From NCBI GenBank assembly GCA_038227745.1, contig JBBRPS010000035.1, positions 1 to 25,639 on the forward strand: a stretch of 25,639 nt of DNA. The letters run 5' to 3'. Shown piece by piece: positions 7,365 through 14,405 of the stretch (positions within the stretch are counted from its first letter, which is position 1; each line of letters opens with the position of its first letter). The position numbers and the translations under genes were made by a program. Under the pieces are notes generated by a model that saw nothing but the letters and a program-made list of their open reading frames with translations, had not been told where the DNA came from and ran no database searches. Source of the DNA: DASPXY01 sp038227745 (GTDB lineage Bacteria > Planctomycetota > Planctomycetia > Gemmatales > Gemmataceae).

Positions 7365-8324
7365 CTAGCGGCTCGCGGTCAGCGCCCCGGGCGCGCCGGC
7401 CATCGCCCGCGCCCGCGACGAGGCGAGGATCATGATGACCAGGGTCAGGATGTACGGGGCGGCGTTCCACAGGTACGCCGCCGACGATGATGTCAGGTTC
7501 TGGCTCTGCAGCGCCAGGCCGAGCGAGCCGACGCCGCCGAACAGCAGCGCTGCCCACAAGCAATTCAGCGGGTTCCAGCGCGCGAAGATCACCAGCGCCA
7601 CCGCCATCAGCCCCTGCCCCGACGAGATCTGCTCGTTCCACGACCCGGGGTAGTACAGCGACAGGTAACTGCCGCCGATGCCGGCCAGCACGCCGCCCGC
7701 CGCCGTCGCCAGGATGCGGATGCGGTTGACCGAGTAGCCCATCGCCGCCGCCGCCTCCTCGCTCTCACCGGCCAGCCGCAGCGTCAGGCCCCAGCGCGTG
7801 CTCCGGAGCATCCACCACAGCAACGGCACCAGCGCCAGACCGATCAGGAACAGCACGTTCACCCGCAGCGCGAAGCGGACCTGCTCCGCCGAGGCCCAGC
7901 CGCCGAAGTCGATCGCCGGCAGCTTCGGGGCAGTCGGCTGAATCAGCGGCTTGCCGAGAAAGAAGGCCACGCCCATGCCGAACAGCATCATGGCGATGCC
8001 GACGGCGACGTAGTTGACACGGGGCCGATTGCAGATGACCGCGTGCAGCGCCCCCAGCAGGGCGCCTACGCAGCCCGCCGCCAGCACGCCCAGCCACGGC
8101 GCCAGCCACTCCATCCCCGGCGCGCTCGTGAGGTAGCTCACCCCGTAGCCCGTCATCGCGCCCATGACGAGCGTGCCTTCGAGGCCCAAGTTGACGCGGC
8201 CGGCGCGCTCCGTCAGGCACTCGCCGAGGCTGACGTACAGGAACGGAGTGCCGACGCGGATGGCCCCGCCCACGACGGCGACCAGCAGCGCGAGCCAATC
8301 GACGTTCGACCAGAGTTCACTCAT
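7365..8324 (-). CDS. ABC transporter permease, BMP-type system, subunit 2
   Basis: A 319-aa integral membrane protein with repeated hydrophobic segments, of the BPD_transp_2 family (YufQ/NupQ and RbsC-like). Visible family features are the N-terminal TPFLYVSLGECLTERAG motif followed by VNLGLEGTLVMGA, and the cytoplasmic loop LRLAGESEEAAAAMGYSVNRIR, which is the usual contact with the ATPase. It should form a heterodimeric channel with the permease encoded at 8321-9391. Its ATG overlaps that gene's stop (ATGA), so the two are translationally coupled. The stop is followed by a small hairpin and then biuH. The start is set by the overlap and by the GGAGG-like purines in the end of the upstream gene. 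The substrate is predicted from operon context (biuret or a related ureide); by sequence alone a purine nucleoside importer is possible. Confidence 0.93.
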   Translation of the reverse strand: MSELWSNVDWLALLVAVVGGAIRVGTPFLYVSLGECLTERAGRVNLGLEGTLVMGAMTGYGVSYLTSAPGMEWLAPWLGVLAAGCVGALLGALHAVICNRPRVNYVAVGIAMMLFGMGVAFFLGKPLIQPTAPKLPAIDFGGWASAEQVRFALRVNVLFLIGLALVPLLWWMLRSTRWGLTLRLAGESEEAAAAMGYSVNRIRILATAAGGVLAGIGGSYLSLYYPGSWNEQISSGQGLMAVALVIFARWNPLNCLWAALLFGGVGSLGLALQSQNLTSSSAAYLWNAAPYILTLVIMILASSRARAMAGAPGALTASR

Positions 8325-9391
8325 CGGGCCATCGCCTCCCGCACCTCGCGCGGCATGAACGCGCGGAAGCGGCCGTAAAGGGTCTCGAAAAGGAGGATTA
8401 TGACGAACAGGATGCCCATCAACACCTGGATTGAGGCGTCCGACAGTTCCAGGCGACGCTGGAGGAGGCCCGACGAGGCGCTCAGGCCGCCGAACAGCAC
8501 CGCGACGGGGATGATGCCCAGCGGGTGGTGGCGGGCGATGAAGGACACCAGGATGCCGGTGAAGCCGTAGCCGGCGATCAGTGAGGCGTTGGCCTGCCGG
8601 TGAACCGCCGCCACCTCGATCATGCCGGCCAGCCCCGCCGCCGCCCCGCCGAGGGCGCACGTGATGAGCAGGATGCGGCCGACCGGCAGGCCGGCCGCCT
8701 GGGCTGCCCTCACGTTCCCGCCCACTATTCGCGCCGCGAAGCCGAACGTCGTGCGGTACATCAGCACCCACGCGAGCACGCACAGGACCACGCCGAAGGC
8801 CAGGCCATAGTGGATGTCCGTGCCGAACAGCTTGCCCAGCATCATGTCCGCGGGGAGCCTCTCGGTGGACGGCTTGTTCGCGGAGATCGGGTCGGGGTCG
8901 CGCAGCGGCCCTTCGACCAGGTAGTTGAAGGCCGCGATGGCGACGTAGGTGACCAGGAGGCTGGCGATCGTCTCGTTGACGCCGCGGAGGTGGCGCAGGC
9001 CGCCGACGGCACCGATGAGGAGGGCGCCGGTGAGCATACCCGCCGCGACCATGGCAACCTGCACCACGAGCACCGGCGCCCCCTGCAAGGCCAGGCCGGT
9101 GCAGGCCGCCGCCAGGCCGCCCAAGACGAGCGCCCCCTCACCGCCGATGACGATGAGGCCGACGCGCGCCGGCAGGGCGGTGCAGAGGGCGGTCAGGATC
9201 AGCGGGGCGGCCTTCGACAGGGTGTTCTGCCACGAGAAGCCGGTGCCGAAGCCGCCCACGAAGATCCAGTGGTACAGGTCCACGGGCGAGACGCCCTTGA
9301 ACAGCGCCATGAACACGCCGAATATCACCATGGAGGAAACCACGGCGGCCAGCGTGATCGTCAGACTCTGGGCAGTGTCGCGCCAGTTCAT
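8321..9391 (-). CDS. ABC transporter permease, BMP-type system, subunit 1
   Basis: A 356-aa integral membrane permease of the BPD_transp_2 family, corresponding to the YufP/NupP subunit. It has an N-terminal hydrophobic helix, the LPARVGLIVIGGEGALVLGG block typical of this subunit, LRGVNETIASLLVTYVA, and the ATPase-contact loop IVGGNVRAAQAAGLPVGRI. The ATG at 9391 is chosen because a GGGAGGGA ribosome site precedes it by about 8 nt; the longer open frame upstream runs through the large hairpin at 9404-9477. The stop overlaps the next permease start (ATGA). The gene is separated from the upstream binding-protein gene by 130 nt dominated by that hairpin, a common arrangement where the binding protein is needed in excess of the membrane subunits. 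Confidence 0.93.
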   Translation of the reverse strand: MNWRDTAQSLTITLAAVVSSMVIFGVFMALFKGVSPVDLYHWIFVGGFGTGFSWQNTLSKAAPLILTALCTALPARVGLIVIGGEGALVLGGLAAACTGLALQGAPVLVVQVAMVAAGMLTGALLIGAVGGLRHLRGVNETIASLLVTYVAIAAFNYLVEGPLRDPDPISANKPSTERLPADMMLGKLFGTDIHYGLAFGVVLCVLAWVLMYRTTFGFAARIVGGNVRAAQAAGLPVGRILLITCALGGAAAGLAGMIEVAAVHRQANASLIAGYGFTGILVSFIARHHPLGIIPVAVLFGGLSASSGLLQRRLELSDASIQVLMGILFVIILLFETLYGRFRAFMPREVREAMAR

Positions 9392-9403
9392 CCGCGTTCC
9401 CTC

Positions 9404-9477
9404 CCGGTTCGTGGGCGACTCGCTCCGCGAGTCGCGCCCGGGACAGCGACTCGCGGAGCGAGTCGCCCACGAACCGG
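9404..9477. repeat. 32-bp perfect hairpin with nested palindromic arms
   Basis: Arms 9404-9435 and 9446-9477 are perfect reverse complements with a 10-nt loop. Each arm contains its own shorter inverted repeat (GCGACTCG...CGAGTCGC), so either one long hairpin or two small ones can form. It lies inside the operon, between the first binding-protein stop and the permease start, ending 12 nt from the permease ATG. Confidence 0.9.
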
Positions 9478-9521
9478 AGCCGCCTCCCGTAAATGGCTCA
9501 AAAAGCGGTCGGTTTCCGTAT

Positions 9522-10643
9522 TCAGTCGCCGACGACGCCCTCAACGAGGTAGTCCATGCTCTCCAGCGCGATGGCCGTCTGGGCGTGGTTGACGCCCTGC
9601 GGGATGACCATCTTGCCGGTGTTGTCGTTCAGCGGCCCCTTGAAGATCACGAACGTCCCACTCATGAACTGCGCCTTGACATCGTCGGCCGCCTTCTTCG
9701 CCGCCTCGCTGACGGCCGGGCCGTACGGCGACATCTTGACCACCTGCTCCTTCAGGCCGCCGCGCAGCAGCCCCGGCAGCTTCTTGCCCTCCTGCACCAT
9801 CTTCACGTAGTTGGTGTAGACCTTCTCCCAGTTCCATTCGGCGCCGGTCAGGTAACCCTTCGGGGCCAGCGTAGCCTGGTTACAGTGGTAGCCACACGAC
9901 TTGATGCCGCGCGCCTCCGCCGTCTCGACGACGACCTTGGGGCTGTCTACGTGGCAGGTGATGACATCCACGCCCTGGTCGATCAGGCTGTTCGTCGCCT
10001 CCGCCTCCTTGACCGGCAGCGACCAGTCCCCCGTGAAGATCACGATGCACTTGATCGACGGATCGACGCTGCGGGCGCCGAGGGCGAAGGCGTTGACGTT
10101 GCGCCGCACCTGCGGGATCTTCTTGGCCGCGACGAAGCCGATCTTCTTCGACTTGGTGGCGTGGGCGGCGACGATGCCGGAGATGTACTGGCACTCGTCG
10201 ATGTAGCCGAAGTAGCTGCCGACGTTGCTCGGATGCTGCTTCTCGTCGTACAGGCCGCCGCAGTGCAGGAATGTGACCTTGGGGTACTCCTTCGCCATCG
10301 CCAGCACGTGCGGGTCGAAGTAGCCGAACGAGGTGGGGAAGATGAGCTTGGCCCCGTCGATCTCGATCATGCTCTTCATCGTCTTCTGCACGTCCACGGT
10401 TTCGGCGACGCGCTCCTCTTCCATCACCTTGACGCCCAACATTTTCTTGACGGCGGCGGCGCCCTGGGCGTGGGCCTGGTTGTAGCCGTAGTCGTCCTTC
10501 GGCCCGACGTAGATGAAGCCGATCGGCAGCGTCCCCGTGGTCCCGGGGGAGCCGCCGCCGCAGCCAGGCAGGCAGATGGCCAGAAGGGCAAGGCAGACGC
10601 CGGACAGCGTTGTCCGGAGCAGAAGGGACCGGGTGAAGTTCAT
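9522..10643 (-). CDS. BMP-family substrate-binding lipoprotein, copy 1
   Basis: A 373-aa periplasmic binding protein of the BMP/PnrA family (ABC transporter substrate-binding). A lipoprotein signal peptide ends in LPGC with Cys28. The mature part starts IGFIYVGPKDDYGYNQAHAQG, the standard BMP opening, followed by FPTSFGYFDPHVLAMAKEYP and FLHCGG, TKSKKIGFVAA, and the C-terminal MVIPQGV...MDYLVEGVVGD. It is a tandem paralogue of the protein at 10774-11907 and shares a near-identical central 57 residues with it. A good purine-rich ribosome site (AGAAAGGA) precedes the ATG. Characterised BMP proteins bind purine nucleosides or other small ligands; here the neighbours point to biuret, triuret or another ureide. 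The gene is flanked by two long intra-operon hairpins, suggesting its message is separately stabilised. Confidence 0.93.
   Translation of the reverse strand: MNFTRSLLLRTTLSGVCLALLAICLPGCGGGSPGTTGTLPIGFIYVGPKDDYGYNQAHAQGAAAVKKMLGVKVMEEERVAETVDVQKTMKSMIEIDGAKLIFPTSFGYFDPHVLAMAKEYPKVTFLHCGGLYDEKQHPSNVGSYFGYIDECQYISGIVAAHATKSKKIGFVAAKKIPQVRRNVNAFALGARSVDPSIKCIVIFTGDWSLPVKEAEATNSLIDQGVDVITCHVDSPKVVVETAEARGIKSCGYHCNQATLAPKGYLTGAEWNWEKVYTNYVKMVQEGKKLPGLLRGGLKEQVVKMSPYGPAVSEAAKKAADDVKAQFMSGTFVIFKGPLNDNTGKMVIPQGVNHAQTAIALESMDYLVEGVVGD
9949..10119. repeat. 171-bp near-identical patch, copy 1
   Basis: This stretch matches 11201-11371 at 167 of 171 positions by my reading, and the four differences are silent. 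It lies inside the binding-protein gene and encodes identical protein sequence in both copies, while the flanking coding sequence is clearly more diverged. It is consistent with gene conversion between the tandem paralogues. Confidence 0.85.
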
Positions 10644-10698
10644 CGTTTCCTTTCTCGACTCAGATTGGCCCGGCCGCCGGCCGGGCTGTCTTTCCGGG

Positions 10699-10758
10699 CC
10701 GTGGGTCAGGACTCCGCTCCTGACAACACTCCGTCAGGAGCGGAGTCCTGACCCACGG
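10699..10758. repeat. 26-bp perfect hairpin with nested palindromic arms
   Basis: Arms 10699-10724 and 10733-10758 are perfect complements with an 8-nt loop (AACACTCC). Each arm carries an internal inverted repeat, GTCAGGA...TCCTGAC. It fills much of the 130-nt gap between the two binding-protein genes. Its design matches the hairpin at 9404-9477 although the sequence is unrelated. Confidence 0.9.
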
Positions 10759-10773
10759 ATACAAACCAATGGG

Positions 10774-11907
10774 TCACTTGCCGATGACGCCCTCGACGAG
10801 GTAGTCCATGCTCTCCAGCTCGATTGCGGTCTGCGTGAGCGCCACGGCCGCGGGGATCACCGTCCTACCGGTGTTGTCGCGCAGCGGGCCTCTGAAGATC
10901 ACGAACGAGCCGTCGAGGAACTGCGCCTTGACCGCGTCAGCCGCCCGGCGCGCCTCCGCGGACACCCTGGGACCGTAGGGCGACATCTTGACCACCTGCT
11001 CCTTCAGGCCGCCGCGCACCAGCCCGGGAGGCTTCTTCCCCGCCAGGATGCCATGCACGTAATCGGTGTAGACCTTGCCCCAGCTCCATTCCGCCCCGGT
11101 CAAGTAGCCTTTAGGGGCGAGGGTGGACTGGTCGCAGTGGTAGCCGCAGACGGCGGTGCCGCGCCGCTCCGCCGTCTCGATGACCACCTTCGGGCTGTTC
11201 ACGTGGCAGGTGATGACATCCACGCCCTGGTCGATCAGGCTGTTGGTCGCCTCCGCCTCCTTGACCGGCAGCGACCAGTCGCCCGTGAAGATCACGATGC
11301 ACTTGATCGACGGATCGACGCTGCGGGCGCCCAGAGCGAAGGCGTTGACGTTGCGCCGCACCTGCGGGATCGGTTTGCCGGCGACGAAGCCGAGCTTCTT
11401 CGATCTCGTCGCGTGCGCCGCCACGATGCCCGAGAGATACTCGCACTCGTCGATGTAGCCGAAGTAACTGCCGACGTTGGCCGGGTGCAGCTTCGCGTCC
11501 CACAGGCCGCCGCAGTGCAGGAAGGTGATGTCGGGGTACTCCTTCGCGAGTTTCAGGACGTGCGGCTCGAAATACCCGAACGACGTCGGGAAGACGACCT
11601 GCGCGCCGTCCAGCTCGATCATGCTCTTCATCGTCTTCTGCACGTCCACCGTGTCGGGGACCATCTCCTCTTCCGTGACCTGCACGCCGGGGATCTTCTT
11701 GACGGCGGCGGCGCCCTGGGCGTGCGCCTGGTTGTAGCCGTAGTCGTCCCGCGCCCCGATGTAGACGAAGCCGATCACCAGTCGTTTGTCGCCGGAACCG
11801 TCCTTGCCGCCCGAGGCCGACGGGCCGCAGCCCGCCAGTGCCACGACCAGCAGGAGGGCCAGGCCGGCGCCGAGCCGCGTCGGGAAGGGAGAGCCGCACG
11901 CGCTCAT
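10774..11907 (-). CDS. BMP-family substrate-binding lipoprotein, copy 2
   Basis: A 377-aa BMP/PnrA-type periplasmic binding lipoprotein. The signal peptide ends in the lipobox LAGC with Cys27, then a Gly/Ser-rich linker and IGFVYIGARDDYGYNQAHAQG. The rest aligns along its length with the protein at 9522-10643, including FPTSFGYFEPHVLKLAKEYP, LTGAEW.W.KVYT and MDYLVEGVIGK. The start at 11907 is set by an ATGA overlap with the stop of the allophanate hydrolase gene; the longer in-frame opening runs inside that gene and would lose the signal peptide. The pair may bind two different ligands for one transporter, or may be a recent duplication for dosage. The differing residues between copies are concentrated outside the shared central block. 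Confidence 0.93.
   Translation of the reverse strand: MSACGSPFPTRLGAGLALLLVVALAGCGPSASGGKDGSGDKRLVIGFVYIGARDDYGYNQAHAQGAAAVKKIPGVQVTEEEMVPDTVDVQKTMKSMIELDGAQVVFPTSFGYFEPHVLKLAKEYPDITFLHCGGLWDAKLHPANVGSYFGYIDECEYLSGIVAAHATRSKKLGFVAGKPIPQVRRNVNAFALGARSVDPSIKCIVIFTGDWSLPVKEAEATNSLIDQGVDVITCHVNSPKVVIETAERRGTAVCGYHCDQSTLAPKGYLTGAEWSWGKVYTDYVHGILAGKKPPGLVRGGLKEQVVKMSPYGPRVSAEARRAADAVKAQFLDGSFVIFRGPLRDNTGRTVIPAAVALTQTAIELESMDYLVEGVIGK
11201..11371. repeat. 171-bp near-identical patch, copy 2
   Basis: Partner of 9949-10119, in the same relative position of the second binding-protein gene. There are four silent differences across 171 nt. Confidence 0.85.
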
Positions 11908-13754
11908 GTCGGCCCTCCCCCGTTCGCGGCTGCCGCCAGGTGCGCGCGGAACGCCACCCAGCCGCCGAAGTCCGTGATGTCCCTGGCGCCCGCGGCCGCA
12001 TGGGATTCGCACAGGAAGCCCTTGACGGACTCCCCGTCGACCAACTCGACGGTGCCGATGGCGAGCGGCGGCGCCACCGACGCGACCAGCTTGCCGAAGC
12101 CCTCCAGCGGCAGGTCGTAGATCTCAACGGCGACGGCCCCAGGCCGCGCCTCGTCGCGGAGCAGGCCGGGCCGGGGCGGGTCGAGATTCATCAGCGCCAG
12201 GAAGCGGTAGCGGGCCGCGGTGTGCGCCGCGCGCACGAAGTACGCCCCGGTGCGGCGCAGATCCCGGTGCAGCGGCTGGCCGCTCAGGTGGGCGCCGGCG
12301 ACCGCGACGCGGACGTACCCTTCAGGGGCGGGCGGCGGCGGCCCGGCGGCCGGCGTGTCGGGCTGCGGCAGGCGCGCGCCCGTCGCGCCAAGCGTCAGGC
12401 CGAGCAACCGTTGCCACGCCATGCCCAGCCGGCACAGGCGGCGGTCGCTGCCGCCCGGTCCGATCAGCGTGACGCCTCCCGGCAGGCCGTTTCGCGTGAA
12501 GCCGGCGGGGACGGCCAGCGCCGCCCAGCGCAGGAGGTTGACGAAGTTCGTGTAATGGCCGAGGCGCCGGCTCCAGCCCGGCGAGTCCGCCTGGACATCC
12601 GCCAGCCGCGGCACCGTCGGCATCGTCGGCACGACCAGCACGTCCGCCACATCGAAAACCCGCGCGCACTTTGCACGCAGGACGTCCAGCCGCGCCAGCC
12701 CCTTGAACACGTCAGCGGCGGTGTAGCGCGCCCCGCCCTGCAGAAGGGCGCGGGTGACGGGGTACACGTCGGCGGCATGTACTTTCAGGAACCGCTCCAG
12801 GGAGGCGAATCGCTCCGCCAGCCACGGGCCTTCGTAGAGCAGCGACGCGACCTCGCGGAACGGCCGGAAATCGACGGCCACGCACCGCACCCCCGCCGCG
12901 GTCAGCCGGTCGATCGCCTCGCGGTACAGCGCTGCCTGGCCCGTGTCGCCGCAGAACTCCAGATCCTCGTCGCGGGGCACCGCGAAGGTGCAGCCCGGCC
13001 CAATCGCGGCCACATCCGCCGCCGCCGCCTCGAGCAGGTCGGCGCCGCGCCGCCCGGCCGCCACGTCGCAGACGCGCAGGGCGTCGTCCGCGGTGAGCGC
13101 CAGGACCGAGATGCAGTCCAGCGCGGGGCAGGCGGGCACCACGCCCTCCGTGCTGAGCAGACCCGGAGTCGGCTTGAGACCGACGACGTTGTTGCAGCCG
13201 GCGGGCACGCGGCCCGAGCCCGCCGTGTCGGTGCCCAGAGCGAAGCCGACCAGGCCCGCCGCCACGGCCACGGCCGAACCCGAACTGGAACCGCCGGAGA
13301 CGTGCTCGCGGCTGAAGACGTTCCGGCAGGCCCCGAATGGACTGCGGTCGCCCGCCAGCCCGGTCGCGAATTGGTCCAGGTTCGTCTTCCCCACGAACAC
13401 GCCGCCGGCGTCGAGGAGACGGGCCACCGCGGGGGCGGTGCGATCGGGCGTGTACGCGAACGCCGGGCACGCGGCGCTGGTGGGGTGCCCGGCGACGTCG
13501 ATGTTGTCCTTGACCGCGAAAGGAACTCCGAAAAGGGGTAGAACCTCGCCCGCGGCGCGGCGCTTCTCCACAGCCTGTACCTGGGCCAGCAGGAGATCCT
13601 GCGGCAACAGGTGCAGCCAGACCCCCGGGTCGGAGTAGTCGGCCAGCCGCCGGCGCAGGCGCGTCATCAGGTCCCGTGGGCGCAAGGCCCCGGTCCGGTA
13701 CAGGCGTGCGAGCGTCGTGAGGTCAAGGCTTGCCAAGCCTGAGGCATCCGGCAT
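11904..13754 (-). CDS. atzF: Allophanate hydrolase (AtzF-type)
   Basis: A 616-aa amidase-signature enzyme predicted to hydrolyse allophanate to ammonia and CO2, completing biuret breakdown. The amidase domain (about 1-465) has the Ser-cisSer-Lys triad: Lys82 in AVKDNID, Ser156 in the GGSSSGS loop, and Ser180 in GTDTAGSGR. These spacings equal those of Pseudomonas AtzF as I recall it (K91, S165, S189). DIS-type signature residues and NVVGLKPTPGLLSTEG follow. A C-terminal domain (about 478-616: VAVAGAHLSGQPL, EIYDLPLEGFGKLVA, DITDFGGW) is the extra domain that separates allophanate hydrolases from plain amidases. The ATG at 13754 (MPDASG) is chosen because the family starts close to it; the upstream in-frame codons do not look coding. 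It is the first gene of the operon, and its stop overlaps the next start (ATGA). No urea carboxylase is adjacent, so allophanate should come from biuret rather than urea. Confidence 0.92.
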   Translation of the reverse strand: MPDASGLASLDLTTLARLYRTGALRPRDLMTRLRRRLADYSDPGVWLHLLPQDLLLAQVQAVEKRRAAGEVLPLFGVPFAVKDNIDVAGHPTSAACPAFAYTPDRTAPAVARLLDAGGVFVGKTNLDQFATGLAGDRSPFGACRNVFSREHVSGGSSSGSAVAVAAGLVGFALGTDTAGSGRVPAGCNNVVGLKPTPGLLSTEGVVPACPALDCISVLALTADDALRVCDVAAGRRGADLLEAAAADVAAIGPGCTFAVPRDEDLEFCGDTGQAALYREAIDRLTAAGVRCVAVDFRPFREVASLLYEGPWLAERFASLERFLKVHAADVYPVTRALLQGGARYTAADVFKGLARLDVLRAKCARVFDVADVLVVPTMPTVPRLADVQADSPGWSRRLGHYTNFVNLLRWAALAVPAGFTRNGLPGGVTLIGPGGSDRRLCRLGMAWQRLLGLTLGATGARLPQPDTPAAGPPPPAPEGYVRVAVAGAHLSGQPLHRDLRRTGAYFVRAAHTAARYRFLALMNLDPPRPGLLRDEARPGAVAVEIYDLPLEGFGKLVASVAPPLAIGTVELVDGESVKGFLCESHAAAGARDITDFGGWVAFRAHLAAAANGGGPT

Positions 13755-14104
13755 GAAAACCGTCTCGAACAAGGGGAGAGACGAACGCGAATCGCGCCCG
13801 TGATCCGCACCGGGATCCCAGGGTGCCCTCGGAGGAGCACGGCCAGCCGCGCCGCGCTCCCGGTTAGTATCTGTCCAGTGACACCCCAATGTGAGCAATC
13901 CGTATGCCGGACGCCTCGTCGCTGACGGGCACGGGGGAAAGGGCCGGCGCTAGGGCTTGGGGGGACGCGAGTTGCGGTAACAGGATGGGTGGCAGCGAGG
14001 GGCGGCGGCGGCGCGGCGGGAGTTGCCTTCGCCTACGAACCGGGCAGACCATGCCTCGAAAGTCATCGCGCCCGGGCGGGGGAGGGGAGGCAGAAATCGC
14101 CACA
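13755..14104. promoter_or_regulatory. Upstream region of the biuret operon
   Basis: No credible gene lies here; open frames crossing it lack domains. The gap should hold the operon promoter. On the minus strand there is an AT-richer patch reading TTGCTCACATTGGGG (13894-13880 region) followed by GATACT, but the spacing is not canonical, so I do not claim a -35/-10 pair. No sigma-54 type GG-N10-GC element was evident. Confidence 0.4.
13807..13826. promoter_or_regulatory. Operator-like inverted repeat upstream of atzF
   Basis: GCACC (13807-13811) and GGTGC (13822-13826) flank a central GGGATCCC palindrome, 53-72 nt before the atzF start. Its size and position would suit a dimeric regulator. Short palindromes arise easily at this GC content, so this is a weak call. 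Confidence 0.25.
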
Positions 14105-14134
14105 AGGGGGCGCCGTTTGGAACCGGCGCCCCCT
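14105..14134 (-). terminator. Hairpin downstream of the porin gene
   Basis: Stem AGGGGGCGCCG (14105-14115) pairs with CGGCGCCCCCT (14124-14134) around an 8-nt loop. It lies 37 nt past the final stop (14172) of the interrupted porin gene. The minus strand continues TTGTGG, so the T-tract is poor. Its presence suggests the full-length porin reading frame was the original transcription unit. Confidence 0.65.
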
Positions 14135-14171
14135 CGTCCACGCCACGCACCTCTCTGTCCTCGGCGGGGCG

Positions 14172-14405
14172 TTAGAACTTCAGCAGCAGATCCCCCGAGA
14201 TGCTCAACTGGTCCTCGCGGTTGTTGAACCGCCCGAAGGCCGGATTCGAGGCGTGGTCGTAGCGGATCTCAGGGCGAAACTCCATCCACTTCGTGGGGTG
14301 ATAATTGAGACCGACCGTCGTCTCGTAGTAGTTGGTGTGTGGGGTGCCGAAGCCGCCCGGGTAACCCCCACCGTCCACGTCCTTGTACCCCTCCAGTCGG
14401 GTGGT
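14172..14405 (-). pseudogene. C-terminal remnant of the porin, beyond an in-frame TAG
   Basis: The codons after the TAG at 14406-14408 stay in the same frame as the upstream porin gene and encode 77 residues, TTRLEGYKDVDGGGYPGGFG onward, ending GDLLLKF. This is what a porin C-terminus should look like: alternating strands (VGLNYHPTKWMEFRPEIRYDH) and a terminal phenylalanine, the usual signal for barrel assembly. It has no start or ribosome site of its own near the break (the first ATG would need to come from GTG at Val or later). It is best read as part of a single 510-codon gene broken by one amber codon, through mutation, sequencing error, or possibly read-through. Confidence 0.8.

Noticed and set aside
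4337..13754. Interpretation as a nucleoside-salvage operon
   Set aside because: The BMP/ABC genes alone would allow it, but there is no nucleosidase, phosphorylase or deaminase, and the enzymes present match biuret and allophanate hydrolysis.
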